Notes: generated by a model from the letters alone, not told the origin. 64,000 nt of DNA from Companilactobacillus formosensis (GCF_005405305.1 NZ_BJDU01000001.1:122791-186790), one strand, 5' to 3'. Shown: positions 27,431 through 36,806, numbered from the stretch's first letter. Numbers and translations are program-made.

Positions 27431-29311
27431 ATGCATATTAAAAAATCTGTTTTTATTTACTTCTTACAATTTTTGTTTATGTTATTTTCCGTTGCATTAG
27501 TCGGTTATTTGCTTCACCTTTCGCAAACAGTTGATTTTAAAACTACTAACCAAGCTGTTTTTCATACTAATGTAGCGGCTTATTTGTTAACAATAACTAT
27601 TTTGTTCTTATTATATTTGGCAATTTATGGTTTAATAAATCACTTTTTCTATGCAACGGCCATTTATTATATTTTCTTCGGTATTTACATTGTGGCCAAT
27701 CGCTTAAAAGTAGCTTATCGAAATGAACCAATTATGCCGAGTGATTTAGCACTTTTAAGAAGTTGGAAACAGCTATTTTCGATGATCAGTTGGAAAATAG
27801 TTATTTTGGCCATCTTAAGTTTTGTAATTGTGATAGGATTTTGTATCTTTTTGGGAAAACATTTCTCAAAGTGTACTTTACATTTTAATTTAATTACGAG
27901 AATTATTTTGGTTGTCTTAGGAGTTGCCACTATCGGGTCGTTTTATAACGTTGATAAAGAAGGCTCTTTTATGAATAAAGTCACTGCTAAGGCCGGTTAT
28001 ATCAACTTTGCACCCAATATTAGCTTAATAGCCAACACTACAGGGCCATTGTTGCCATTTTTGGGTAATATTCATACTGACATTATGGATAAACCACAAG
28101 ATTACAACAAAGAAACGATGCAAAATATCTTGCATAAGTATCAAAAAAAGGCTCAACAAATCAACCAAAATCGTCCTAATCAAAATTTAAATAAGCAAAC
28201 GCTGATTTTTGTTTTGAGTGAAAGCTTTGCTGATCCAGTACGAGTTCCCAATGTTACGATCAATCAAGATCCAATTCCTAATATCAATCAAATAAAACAA
28301 GCAAATACTTCGGGCTTAATGTTAAGTTCTGGCTATGGTGGAGGAACGGCCAATATGGAGTATATGGCTTTTACCGGCCTAGCTTACAATCAATTTGCCA
28401 AATCGTTGCAGTCGCCATACACACAATTGGTAGTTAATCAAAATCATCCTATCAATATTATTAATAGTTTTGATTATGCGGCAGCTATTCATCCATATTA
28501 TGGTAATTTTTATGATCGTGATATTGTCTATCCAAAACTAGGCTTTAATAAGTTCAAGAATTTTCAAACTAAAGGGAAGAACGCACTAGAATACAAATCT
28601 AAACTCAGCTATAGCACTTTTGTTGATGATAAGTCTTCCTATAAAGAAACCTTGAAACAAGTTAATGCTAGAAAAAAGGGGCAGTTCATCAGTTTAGTGA
28701 CGATGCAAAATCATATGCCATTCAATGTAACGTATGATAATAATCAATTCACTTATAATGGCTCTGCAGCGGGGATTCCACAGCAAGTTGCCAATTATGC
28801 TAAAGGAATCAATTATACTGATAATTCGACTAAGGAATTTCTAGAAAAATTGGATGCTATTCAAAAACCAATCACGGTTGTTTGGTATGGTGACCACTTA
28901 CCCGGATTGTATGATAAAAATTCTATGGAAAAATACAATGTTGTTCAACATGAAACAGATTATTTCATCTATAGTAATAAATATGCTTTGGATCATAATT
29001 ATGGAACTAAAAAAATTAAACAAAATACAGCTATAACCGATCCAAACAGTTTTATTCCCATAGCTTTGAAACAAATGAAACAAAAAGTTACACCTTACTA
29101 TGCATTGTTAACCAAAGTTCAAGAACAATTGCCAGCCACAGCCAAAAATAGTGTTGGTAAAAGCGAAGATTTGATGGTTGATCAAAACGGTAAACAGATC
29201 TCATCCAACCAATTGACTAAGTCTCAACGCAAAATTCAAAAAGATTACCGCTTAGTTCAGTACGATTTAACTGCAGGTAAGGGTTATATTAAGTCCAAAA
29301 TTAATAAATAA
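27431..29311 (+). CDS. LtaS-family transferase, second of a tandem pair
   Basis: 626 residues with the same plan as the gene before it and extensive identity in the extracellular domain (e.g. SSGYGGGTANMEYM, SLVTMQNHMPF, VQYDLTAGKGY at the end). Catalytic residues are kept: Glu264, Thr306 and Asp488-His489. It is a clear tandem duplication, more diverged in the membrane half. Both being catalytically complete suggests divided labour rather than one dead copy. The exact polymer is inferred to be lipoteichoic-acid-like. Confidence 0.85.
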   Translation: MHIKKSVFIYFLQFLFMLFSVALVGYLLHLSQTVDFKTTNQAVFHTNVAAYLLTITILFLLYLAIYGLINHFFYATAIYYIFFGIYIVANRLKVAYRNEPIMPSDLALLRSWKQLFSMISWKIVILAILSFVIVIGFCIFLGKHFSKCTLHFNLITRIILVVLGVATIGSFYNVDKEGSFMNKVTAKAGYINFAPNISLIANTTGPLLPFLGNIHTDIMDKPQDYNKETMQNILHKYQKKAQQINQNRPNQNLNKQTLIFVLSESFADPVRVPNVTINQDPIPNINQIKQANTSGLMLSSGYGGGTANMEYMAFTGLAYNQFAKSLQSPYTQLVVNQNHPINIINSFDYAAAIHPYYGNFYDRDIVYPKLGFNKFKNFQTKGKNALEYKSKLSYSTFVDDKSSYKETLKQVNARKKGQFISLVTMQNHMPFNVTYDNNQFTYNGSAAGIPQQVANYAKGINYTDNSTKEFLEKLDAIQKPITVVWYGDHLPGLYDKNSMEKYNVVQHETDYFIYSNKYALDHNYGTKKIKQNTAITDPNSFIPIALKQMKQKVTPYYALLTKVQEQLPATAKNSVGKSEDLMVDQNGKQISSNQLTKSQRKIQKDYRLVQYDLTAGKGYIKSKINK

Positions 29312-29410
29312 TATCTTTTTCAGAGTTGAAAACACTTTCATTTTTTGGAACCCTTTTCCTAGGAGTACACTTAACATATTCACTAACAAAAATGGGGATG
29401 AAATTAAGTT

Positions 29411-30520
29411 TTGAATTTAAAGGGTTTTCTATACATATTGATACCAACATTTCTTTTCAGTTCAATGGAAATTGCATTAAAGATTGCTGGTGGACAGTTC
29501 AATCCAATCGAATTGAATTTTATTAGATTCTTGATTGGTGGGCTAGCCCTCTTACCATTTACTATTCTTTACCTTAAGAAGAACAATGTAAAAATTTCTA
29601 AATCTGGCTGGGGTCGTATTGCTTTGACAGGATTTGTCATTGTTGTAGTAAGTATGACCTTGTATCAAATCTCAATTGGAATGGCTAAAGCTTCGGTTAT
29701 TGCTATCATGTTGAGTGCTAATCCAATTTTTGGTTTGATCATCGGATTTGTGTTCCTCAGAGAAAAATTATCGAGAACTAATGTTTTAGCATTGATTCTT
29801 ACCTTAGTCGGTTTATTGATTATTATTAATCCATTTCACTTATCAGGTGCAATGGGAATCATGTTAGGTTTATTATCGTCAATTATTTTCGGTGTTTATG
29901 GTGTTATGTCACGTGTTTACGGTGGAAAGATCGGTTTGAATGGTCTTTCAATGACTTGTTTAGCTTTTCTATTCGGTTCAGCTGAATTGGGTATTTTGAT
30001 GGCAATCAGTCACATTCCGGCCGTTGCCAACGCTATTCCTAGTAACTTTTCACAATTCAGTAATATTCCATACTTCCAAGGTATCTCCTTACAAACCTTG
30101 CCATTGATTTTGTACATTTCAATCTTAGTCACAGGTGTGGCTTTTGGATTGTACTTCCTATCAATGGAAAAAGTTGGAATCTTGCAGGCCTCATTGATTT
30201 TTCTAGTTAAGCCTGCATTAGCACCAGTTCTATCACTTCTAATCTTAGGCGAAGCAATGACAGCTAATACGATTTTTGGTATCGTAGTTATCTTGCTTGG
30301 TTCATTAGTTACACTTATGGGAGAAAAAATTGCTTACCGTGTTATGGCAATCTTCAGACGTAACAACCCTGAAGCTCACCAAGAAGTGGACGAATTGGAA
30401 GTTGTTAAAGATAAGATTGAAAACAGTGAGCTTGCTAAACGTCGTAAAGCCACTGAAGAAGCTGTTCGTGGTACTCTTGAAGCTAAAAAAGAAAGTCAAG
30501 AATTACCTTCTGAAGACTAA
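29411..30520 (+). CDS. EamA/DMT-family transporter with charged C-terminal tail
   Basis: 369 residues, TTG start after GGGGATGAAATTAAG. Ten membrane helices in two EamA repeats (about 1-140 and 155-300) mark a drug/metabolite transporter. Unusually, the last 60 or so residues (after FRRNNPEAHQEVDEL) are a highly charged Glu/Lys helix, not part of the usual fold; it may be a cytoplasmic regulatory or coiled segment. Substrate unknown. It is closed by a strong hairpin at 30531. Confidence 0.8.
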   Translation: MNLKGFLYILIPTFLFSSMEIALKIAGGQFNPIELNFIRFLIGGLALLPFTILYLKKNNVKISKSGWGRIALTGFVIVVVSMTLYQISIGMAKASVIAIMLSANPIFGLIIGFVFLREKLSRTNVLALILTLVGLLIIINPFHLSGAMGIMLGLLSSIIFGVYGVMSRVYGGKIGLNGLSMTCLAFLFGSAELGILMAISHIPAVANAIPSNFSQFSNIPYFQGISLQTLPLILYISILVTGVAFGLYFLSMEKVGILQASLIFLVKPALAPVLSLLILGEAMTANTIFGIVVILLGSLVTLMGEKIAYRVMAIFRRNNPEAHQEVDELEVVKDKIENSELAKRRKATEEAVRGTLEAKKESQELPSED

Positions 30521-30530
30521 AATATTAATT

Positions 30531-30568
30531 AATAAGATTATGCAAATTATGCATAATCTTATTTTTTT
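30531..30568 (+). terminator. Terminator of the EamA gene
   Basis: AATAAGATTATGCA paired with TGCATAATCTTATT, then T7. Confidence 0.8.
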
Positions 30569-30633
30569 GGAAAAAATTGAGCTATTATGAAGGTAGCGGT
30601 TTCAAAAAGCCCAATATTAAGGAGATTTTGCGA

Positions 30634-31545
30634 ATGGATAACTTAATTAAAATTGGTAATACGAATGTAACTAGCAAAAAAATTGGTCTTGGGACTAACA
30701 AAGTTGGTGGCCACAATTTATTTGATAATTTAAAAGATGAAGATGGCTATGCAGTAGTTAAGGAAGCCATCGACAGTGGCATCACAACTTTGGATACAGC
30801 CTTCATGTATGGACTAGGTCGTTCAGAAGAAATTATCGGCGATGTAATTCAAAACTATGATCGTAGTAAATTAGTCATCGCCACTAAGGCTGCTCAAGAT
30901 CCTGATAATGACTTGAAATATAATAATAGTCCTGAATTTTTGAAGAAGTCGGTTGATTTAGCGTTGAAACGTTTGAAGACTGACTATATTGATATTTTCT
31001 ATATTCATTTTCCAGATGAAAAGACGCCTAAAAATGAAGCGGTAGCAGCTTTAAATGAACTCAAGCAAGCCGGAAAGATTAGAGCGATTGGAGTTTCTAA
31101 CTTTTCACTAGATCAAATCAAAGAAGCTAATAAAGATGGTTTAGTTGATATTGTGGAAGATAACTACAGTTTGGTACATCGGGATGCCGAACAAAGTTTG
31201 TTCCCATATTTGAGAAAGAACAATATCTCATTTGTACCATATTTTCCATTGGCTTCAGGTTTGTTGACAGGTAAATACAATGCTTCTGATTATAAGAAAT
31301 TTAAACAATTTACTAAAGATGAGTTCGATAATATTTTGAAGTCAATCGGTGTTGTTCAAAAAATCGCTGATAAATATGATGCGACCGTTGCTCAAGTGGT
31401 TTTGGCATGGTATATGAAAAATTCAGATATTTCTATCGTAATACCTGGAGCAAGAAAACCAGCCCAAGTAGATCAAAATGTGAAATCTTTGAGCGTTGAG
31501 TTAGGTAATTCTGATTACCATGTGATTGATGAAGCATTTGAATAA
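30634..31545 (+). CDS. Aldo/keto reductase
   Basis: 303 residues from the ATG at 30634, chosen for the AAGGAG site nine bases before it. The TIM-barrel marks are LDTAFMYGLGRSEE with catalytic Asp and Tyr, ATKAAQ with the Lys, and a His in YIHFPDEKTP. IVIPGARKPAQVDQN is the NADPH-binding end. It reduces aldehydes or ketones with NADPH; the substrate cannot be read. The next gene, a short SDR-type protein, starts 25 bases later, so the two are probably co-transcribed redox genes. Confidence 0.9.
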   Translation: MDNLIKIGNTNVTSKKIGLGTNKVGGHNLFDNLKDEDGYAVVKEAIDSGITTLDTAFMYGLGRSEEIIGDVIQNYDRSKLVIATKAAQDPDNDLKYNNSPEFLKKSVDLALKRLKTDYIDIFYIHFPDEKTPKNEAVAALNELKQAGKIRAIGVSNFSLDQIKEANKDGLVDIVEDNYSLVHRDAEQSLFPYLRKNNISFVPYFPLASGLLTGKYNASDYKKFKQFTKDEFDNILKSIGVVQKIADKYDATVAQVVLAWYMKNSDISIVIPGARKPAQVDQNVKSLSVELGNSDYHVIDEAFE

Positions 31546-31570
31546 GTTTTAAATTGAAAGGATTTTAATT

Positions 31571-32167
31571 ATGGCAAGAAAAGTAGTAATTTTTGGTGCA
31601 AATGGATTCGTAGGTGGCGAATTCGCTAAACAATTTATTGAAAATGGAGACTCAGTTACAAGTGTATCCAGAACCGGTGAACCTTTAGGCAATGAATCTT
31701 GGTATAGCAAAGTAGACTGGAAGATTGGTAATGCCTTGGGTACTGGCTTTTGGGAAAATTATTTGAAAGACGCTGACGTAGTTGTCGATACAATCGGTGA
31801 ATATCAAGAAAATCAAAATGAGAATTTAACTTTTGAGAAGGTCAATTATCAAAGTGCTTTAAATATTGCCGATGCAGCTGAAAAGAATAAAGTACCAGTC
31901 TTCGTTTATATTTCTGCTGACGATATTCCTGGTGCTAATAAGCGTTATATCAGTACTAAACGTGATGCTGAAAATAATTTGAATAAGCGTAGTTTTAGAA
32001 CAGTTATCATGAGACCATCTACAATGGTGACTGACGATGATAAAGTTGATTCTGATTCTAAATATCGTAGTTTACCTGTCAGTATGGTTGCCTTAGCAGC
32101 CTTAGATGCTGTAGACAATGATAAGGAAAACGTTACTTTGAACGTTGACGATATTGATAAATTGTAA
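31571..32167 (+). CDS. NAD(P)-binding protein, atypical SDR/NmrA-like
   Basis: 198 residues. VVIFGANGFVGGEFAKQF is the Rossmann glycine motif, and VNYQSALNIADAAEKNKVPVFVYISADDIPGANKRYISTKRDAE keeps the strand with Ser and a Y-x3-K-like end. At about 200 residues it is a short member, as in the NDUFA9 or NmrA-type groups that bind NAD(P) for sensing or simple reductions. Co-transcribed with the aldo/keto reductase; function otherwise unknown. Confidence 0.75.
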   Translation: MARKVVIFGANGFVGGEFAKQFIENGDSVTSVSRTGEPLGNESWYSKVDWKIGNALGTGFWENYLKDADVVVDTIGEYQENQNENLTFEKVNYQSALNIADAAEKNKVPVFVYISADDIPGANKRYISTKRDAENNLNKRSFRTVIMRPSTMVTDDDKVDSDSKYRSLPVSMVALAALDAVDNDKENVTLNVDDIDKL

Positions 32168-32190
32168 TTATTCGTCATTGATAGAAATGT

Positions 32191-32235
32191 AAAAGACACC
32201 ATAATACTCTCAAATGAGTTGTTATGGTGTCTTTT
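32191..32235. terminator. Bidirectional terminator
   Basis: AAAAGACACCATAA paired with TTATGGTGTCTTTT. It separates the SDR gene from the convergent ABC operon. Confidence 0.85.
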
Positions 32236-32246
32236 ATTAGTAATTA

Positions 32247-32912
32247 TTATTGAACTTTTTTCAACTTACCGTCTTCAATTTCCCAAATTGTATCGACCAA
32301 ATCAAGTACTCGCTCATCGTGAGTTACCATGACGGCAGCTTTGTTTTCTTGGTGAACGGTTTGTTGAATGATAGAAACGACTTCGTGACCTCTTTTGGAG
32401 TCAAGGCTGGCAGTTGGTTCGTCGGCTAAAATCAAGTCAGGTTGATTGATGAATGCTCTAGCGATTGCGACTCTTTGTTTTTCACCACCAGACAAAACAT
32501 TTGGATAGCTATTGAGACGTGACTTTAGGCCTAACTTATCAAGAATTTCTATGGCATTGACTGGTGTCTTAGAAGAAATTTTTTGAATGAATTGTAATTG
32601 GTCTTTGATTTTTAAGTAAGGAATCAGATCAGAATTTTGGAAAATAAAACCAATTTGATTGAGACGAATTTCAGTTTGCTTTTTCTTAGATAATTGACTG
32701 ATATCCTGACCATTTAAGAGGATTTGTCCAGAAGTTGGCGTCAATAGAGCCCCCATGATTGTTAGTAAGGTACTTTTACCGGCACCACTAGGACCAACGA
32801 TAGCCGCAAATTCCCCTTGGTTGACTTGAAAGGAGACGTCTTTTAAAACTTCATTGATACTTTGTCCATCAGGATAGTTTTTGATGATATCTTTTAATTC
32901 TAAAACTGGCAT
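32247..32912 (-). CDS. ABC transporter ATP-binding subunit (LolD/MacB type)
   Basis: 221 residues. Walker A GPSGAGKST (about 40), signature LSGGEKQRVAIARA (about 142), Walker B LILADEPTASLD, and H-loop VTHDE. The membrane partner just upstream overlaps it by one base, so they work as one transporter. The pair resembles FtsX-type exporters such as HrtAB, which remove haem, but nothing here proves a haem substrate. Confidence 0.9.
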   Translation of the reverse strand: MPVLELKDIIKNYPDGQSINEVLKDVSFQVNQGEFAAIVGPSGAGKSTLLTIMGALLTPTSGQILLNGQDISQLSKKKQTEIRLNQIGFIFQNSDLIPYLKIKDQLQFIQKISSKTPVNAIEILDKLGLKSRLNSYPNVLSGGEKQRVAIARAFINQPDLILADEPTASLDSKRGHEVVSIIQQTVHQENKAAVMVTHDERVLDLVDTIWEIEDGKLKKVQ

Positions 32913-33976
32913 TAGTTATTACCTCCGATTGCAGAAATTGGGTCGACTTTGACAACTTTGATTAATGATAGTAGAGCACTGACCAAAGTGATGGCTAAAA
33001 AGAGTATTCCGGTACCAATTAATGTCGTTGAACTCAGGCTAAATGGCATTGATGCGGGCATATAAAGCGAAATGCCATAAGTAACTCCTGAAGCAATTAC
33101 TATAGAGACGAGAGAAAGAATTCCCATTTCTGATAGGACGTGCTTAACTAAATATGAAGTTTTGGTTCCAAGAGCCTTTAGAGTCCCGAAGTCGCTTAAT
33201 TTTTGTAAATTGATAATATAGAAGAAAACAGCTAGTACGAATAAGGAAATGATATAAAGAAAGCCAATCATTAAGTAGAGTGAACCTTGTTCAGCTGAAT
33301 ATCCGGGGATAGCATCGATTAAGGCTTGTTGACTGATAACTTGATAGCCGGATTTTTTAGAAACTTTACTCTTTAAAGCAACCGTATTGAAATTAATATT
33401 TGGTGAAAGCTTTTGAGCTTGCTTTTGATTGAGATAAATTACTGGTGTATGTGAATAAGCTTTGTTGTCGGTAAAACCAGCAATTTCAAAAGTTGTTTTG
33501 GTAGCAGGATCTTTGAATTTGTCACCAAGTTTGTAGCCGGAAGACTTTAATTTATCGCTGACTACGACTTGGTTATTATCAGTGTTTTTTAATTTCTGAC
33601 CAGAGATAGTCGTGGGGTTCAAAAAGCTGTTAGCGTCAATTATGAAATAGGCGATGTCGGTTTTTTTGCTGGCATTGTTAGCTTGTTGAATCGACATTTG
33701 CGAAATGCTTAATTTGGCAGCCTTATCGTGATATTTATCTTGGAATTTTTGCCAATCTTGTTCGGTTAGTTCAGAGCGGTTCAATCTAGATTCAGAACCT
33801 TTTTGCAGAACGAAAGTTTGAGCATCGGTTTCTTTGATAGCTGAACCAGAGTCATTTGCAAGACCACTAGCTAGACCAGTAATGAACAAAACTAAGAAAA
33901 CAATTAGAAAAATAATGAGTCCTAAAGCTGAAAATTTTAATTTATCGTGTAATAATTCTTTTAATGTGAGAAACAT
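32912..33976 (-). CDS. ABC transporter permease, FtsX/MacB type (HrtB-like)
   Basis: 354 residues. One N-terminal helix (about 16-38), a periplasm-like extracellular domain of about 190 residues, then three helices with the FtsX block FGTLKALGTKTSYLVKHVL and a last PISAIGG end. Length and layout match HrtB-type exporters. The divergent TetR gene at 34094 is the obvious regulator. Substrate is inferred only by class: amphipathic molecules drawn from the membrane. Confidence 0.85.
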   Translation of the reverse strand: MFLTLKELLHDKLKFSALGLIIFLIVFLVLFITGLASGLANDSGSAIKETDAQTFVLQKGSESRLNRSELTEQDWQKFQDKYHDKAAKLSISQMSIQQANNASKKTDIAYFIIDANSFLNPTTISGQKLKNTDNNQVVVSDKLKSSGYKLGDKFKDPATKTTFEIAGFTDNKAYSHTPVIYLNQKQAQKLSPNINFNTVALKSKVSKKSGYQVISQQALIDAIPGYSAEQGSLYLMIGFLYIISLFVLAVFFYIINLQKLSDFGTLKALGTKTSYLVKHVLSEMGILSLVSIVIASGVTYGISLYMPASMPFSLSSTTLIGTGILFLAITLVSALLSLIKVVKVDPISAIGGNN

Positions 33977-34093
33977 ATTGTTTACCTCCTGAGTAACTCT
34001 ATCTTATGGAGGAATTGCTTTAGGAACAATAAACAATGTCAGTACTTATGTGTTTTAATGCACAGAAATCATGGTTTTGTGAAGGAGATTTGT

Positions 34094-34654
34094 ATGAATG
34101 AAAATGATCGTCGAACTAGGCGAACTCAAAAATTAATTCGAGATAACTTTATCGATTTGATGGAACAAAAGCCAATCAATGAAATTACGATTCAAGAAAT
34201 TACTGACAGGGCGGACATAAATCGGCGGACTTTTTATCTACATTTCACAGATATTTATGATTTATTGAGTAAAACTGAAGACTACGTCATGAACCACTTT
34301 GCCCAAATGTTGATAGACTTTGAAGCACCGACGAATAATGAAGTTATTGGTCCAGAATTTTTCCGAACGGTTATGGCTTATATTGGTGAAAATCAACGAA
34401 TGATCGGTGTTTTGTGTCAAAATCCTGATTCAAAATTAATGCAAAAATTGATTGAGTTGACGATTACTAATGGAAAGAAAGTTATTCCGTTCGCCCATCC
34501 GGAAAATAGTGATTATATTCTTAATTACTGCTGTTGGGGAATGGTCGGCGTTTTGCATACGGCTTTGCATCAAGGAAAGTTCGATACTGCAAAATTATCT
34601 GATTTAGCAGATAATTTATTGACTAGTACCTTAAAAGTTGATGGAATTGCATAA
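34094..34654 (+). CDS. TetR-family regulator of the adjacent ABC exporter
   Basis: 186 residues from the ATG at 34094 preceded by GAAGGAG. HTH: RDNFIDLMEQKPINEITIQEITDRADINRRTFYLHFTDIYDLL. The C-terminal half is the small TetR_C type of low-GC Gram-positives. It is divergent from the HrtAB-like genes across about 117 bases, a standard local-repressor layout. A weak dyad, TGTGTTTTAATGCACA (34048-34063), lies in the gap and could be the operator. The known haem operator of Lactococcus HrtR (ATGACACAGTGTCAT) is not present. Confidence 0.85.
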   Translation: MNENDRRTRRTQKLIRDNFIDLMEQKPINEITIQEITDRADINRRTFYLHFTDIYDLLSKTEDYVMNHFAQMLIDFEAPTNNEVIGPEFFRTVMAYIGENQRMIGVLCQNPDSKLMQKLIELTITNGKKVIPFAHPENSDYILNYCCWGMVGVLHTALHQGKFDTAKLSDLADNLLTSTLKVDGIA

Positions 34655-34678
34655 AATTAATTAGGAAAACGCTTTTGT

Positions 34679-34743
34679 CTATGTATGTAAACTAATAAGT
34701 TGTAAAATTAAAACTTGTTTTCAGGACAAATTTACATACATAG
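34679..34743 (+). promoter_or_regulatory. Structured leader or paired operator before the first APC permease
   Basis: Perfect 13-bp inverted repeat CTATGTATGTAAA (34679-34691) and TTTACATACATAG (34731-34743), 39 bases apart, ending ten bases before the start codon. Inside lie two smaller hairpins (AAGTT/AACTT and TTGT/ACAA). It could be an mRNA structure holding the ribosome site or two operator half-sites. It matches no riboswitch class I know. Confidence 0.5.
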
Positions 34744-34752
34744 GGGTTTATT

Positions 34753-36375
34753 ATGGAAGAACTAGAACCAAATAAGAAGTACATCTCCTGGCCAGTTTTG
34801 GCTTTGATGGACTTCGTTACTGTAATTGGTTTTGATGATTTAGCGTACAATTTTCAAAGCCAAGGGATGGGAGTTATTACTTCCTGGGTTATTATGCTAT
34901 TCTTGTACGTCATTCCTTATTCATTGATGGTGGGACAGTTGGGGTCTACCTTCAATAAGGAAGGTGGCGGTTTGACTTCTTGGATTAGAGGTACAAATGG
35001 TGAATTTTTGGGATATTTCACCGCTTGGACTTATTGGGCAGCCTCGATTCCATACGTTGTCGATACTGCTAATTCATTAGTCGTTGGTTTAGGTTGGACT
35101 TTCAATGGGAATGCTAGTCTACAAAACCACATGTCTAATGGCTGGTTCGCTTTTTGGACTTTAGTTATATTTGTAGTTTTTATTTTCACGCAATCACGTT
35201 TTAAACACTCGTTGGAAGTTTTGAGTACGATTGGTGGAGTGGCCATTTTTGGCTTGACAGTTTTGTTCGTCTTTATGACTTTTGCTGGATTGGCTATGGG
35301 TGGTCATATCGCTACCCAACCATTCACAATTCATACAATTATTCCTAAGTTTAACTTACATTATTTGACGACTTTGGGACTTTTGATCTATGCAATGAAC
35401 GGAGCCGAATTGATTGCACCATTCGTTACTAAGATGCGTCATCCAAATAAAGAATTTCCTAAAGCAATGATCATGTTGGCTGCAATGACAGCTTTCTTGA
35501 CCATTTTTGGATCATTCTCATTGGGTGTTTTCTTCAATGCCTATCATTTACCAAAGGATTTGAAGATGAATGGTGCCTATTATGCTTTCCAAGCTTTGGG
35601 TAACCAATATCATCTAGGTAATACTCTGTTGTACATTTACGCTCTGGCAGAAGTATTTTATTTGGCGGCTTTATTAGCTGTCTTGTTGGACGCAATGACA
35701 AGAATGTTGATTTCTGACACTGGTAATCGTTACATGCCACAAGTTTTGAAGAAAACTAATTCAGCTGGTTTGCCAGTTAACGGATATTTGCTTACTTGTG
35801 GTTTGAGTGCCTTCATTATGTCACTAGGTATTTTCTTACCAAGTATGAACGATATTTTCAATTGGCTTTTGAACTTGAATGGAATCATTTCTCCAGGTGT
35901 AACTTGTTGGGTATTCTTTGCCTTTATTAAGATTCGTCAAAATAGTGAAAAGTATCCATCAGATTACGTCTTCATCAAGAATGACAAAACTGCTTTGACA
36001 GTTGGTTGGTGGTGCTTGATAGTTACTGCTGTTGCGACAATTTTCGGTATCGGACCTCAAGATGTTGTCTTCGCCTCATCAACATGGTGGTATGAATTGA
36101 TTATTAACTTCGTTTCAATTATTGTCTTGATTGGACTAGGTTTGATCTTGCCATATGTAACTCGCCGTGAAGAACGCAGTACCAATGGTTCAGCTTTTAC
36201 TCGTTTGCAATGGACTGGAATTCTGGCAGTTATTTTCTTGACGATTGTCGGTGACTTGTATCTAGGTGGTTCAAATCACGCGTACAATATTCACGGAATC
36301 GTCGCACTTAGTGTTGTGGGAATTTTGTTAGTCATCTTATTTGGTTGGAAAGAACATAATTTGAAAGTTGACTAG
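34753..36375 (+). CDS. APC-superfamily amino-acid permease, first of a duplicated pair
   Basis: 540 residues, about 12-14 membrane helices. The start KKYISWPVLALMDFVTVIGF and the GxxxGGLTSWIRG segment in helix 3 are APC features, most like the amino acid or GABA/glutamate-antiporter group found in lactobacilli. No acid-resistance decarboxylase lies nearby, so the substrate is open. A second permease with high identity follows after a 431-base gap. The inverted repeat at 34679 probably controls it. Confidence 0.85.
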   Translation: MEELEPNKKYISWPVLALMDFVTVIGFDDLAYNFQSQGMGVITSWVIMLFLYVIPYSLMVGQLGSTFNKEGGGLTSWIRGTNGEFLGYFTAWTYWAASIPYVVDTANSLVVGLGWTFNGNASLQNHMSNGWFAFWTLVIFVVFIFTQSRFKHSLEVLSTIGGVAIFGLTVLFVFMTFAGLAMGGHIATQPFTIHTIIPKFNLHYLTTLGLLIYAMNGAELIAPFVTKMRHPNKEFPKAMIMLAAMTAFLTIFGSFSLGVFFNAYHLPKDLKMNGAYYAFQALGNQYHLGNTLLYIYALAEVFYLAALLAVLLDAMTRMLISDTGNRYMPQVLKKTNSAGLPVNGYLLTCGLSAFIMSLGIFLPSMNDIFNWLLNLNGIISPGVTCWVFFAFIKIRQNSEKYPSDYVFIKNDKTALTVGWWCLIVTAVATIFGIGPQDVVFASSTWWYELIINFVSIIVLIGLGLILPYVTRREERSTNGSAFTRLQWTGILAVIFLTIVGDLYLGGSNHAYNIHGIVALSVVGILLVILFGWKEHNLKVD

Positions 36376-36410
36376 TCTTCGTCGCTAGCCATTATTTATT
36401 TCGGCAGATG

Positions 36411-36464
36411 AAAAAACGTATTTATTCAGATTCTTTGAGACAGATCTGAGTAGATGCGTTTTTT
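36411..36464. terminator. Hairpin terminator, recurring family
   Basis: AAAAAACGTATTTATTCAGAT with ATCTGAGTAGATGCGTTTTTT. The arms are imperfect but share the GATGC/ATTCAGAT core with the hairpins at 3815 and 11362. Confidence 0.75.
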
Positions 36465-36483
36465 AGTATTATTAAAAAGTAAA

Positions 36484-36520
36484 GCTACTATCTAGTCTGG
36501 AATATTACCACCAACTAAAC
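36484..36520 (-). repeat. Dispersed intergenic repeat, tail fragment
   Basis: Minus strand reads GTAATATTCCAGACTAGATA then GTAGC. It matches the tail TATTCCGGACTAGATAGTGA of the copy at 51883 and again sits beside a GATGC hairpin. Confidence 0.5.
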
Positions 36521-36675
36521 TTTTAATGCTATTTTTTGAATAAGTGTAGGCAAATCAAGAGAGAAAATATTTATATATCACTCCCATATCTTTTATGGTA
36601 AAATATTTCGAGTTGCTTATTTTCCATAATGTACACCAAAAGGTCAATCTTTTTAGATTGCGGTCATGTCGGGTA

Positions 36676-36689
36676 AGTAAGCGCTTAAA
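36676..36689. promoter_or_regulatory. Possible CcpA (cre) site
   Basis: AGTAAGCGCTTAAA differs from the cre-like palindrome TGTAAGCGCTTACA at two places. It lies about 120 bases before the second permease, so carbon control of that gene is possible. Confidence 0.3.
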
Positions 36690-36806
36690 ATTATTTGATA
36701 TTTTTAGATCATTTTCCTACTATTCAACCGAAAGTATTGTATATTTTAATTAACCGTTAGGTGAGTAAATTAGAAAGATGATTTATTTTCACTTGAGGAA
36801 AACGCC

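Larger units (their letters stand above)
36376..36806. other. 431-base gap between the two permeases
   Basis: No open frame with a ribosome site was found. The gap holds the hairpin terminator at 36411, a repeat fragment at 36484 and a cre-like site at 36676. The rest is AT-rich. A small hairpin CAATCT/AGATTG sits near 36644-36661. No riboswitch was recognised. Confidence 0.6.

Noticed and set aside
29326-29526. Frame of 66 residues before the EamA gene
   Set aside because: It overlaps the true EamA frame, has no ribosome site and odd composition.
32247-34654. Naming the ABC pair and TetR as the haem system HrtRAB
   Set aside because: Layout is similar, but the known HrtR operator is absent and the regulator shows no clear haem ligand, so only the class is given.
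34664-34677. cre site before the first permease
   Set aside because: GGAAAACGCTTTTG has three mismatches to the CcpA consensus and is too weak.
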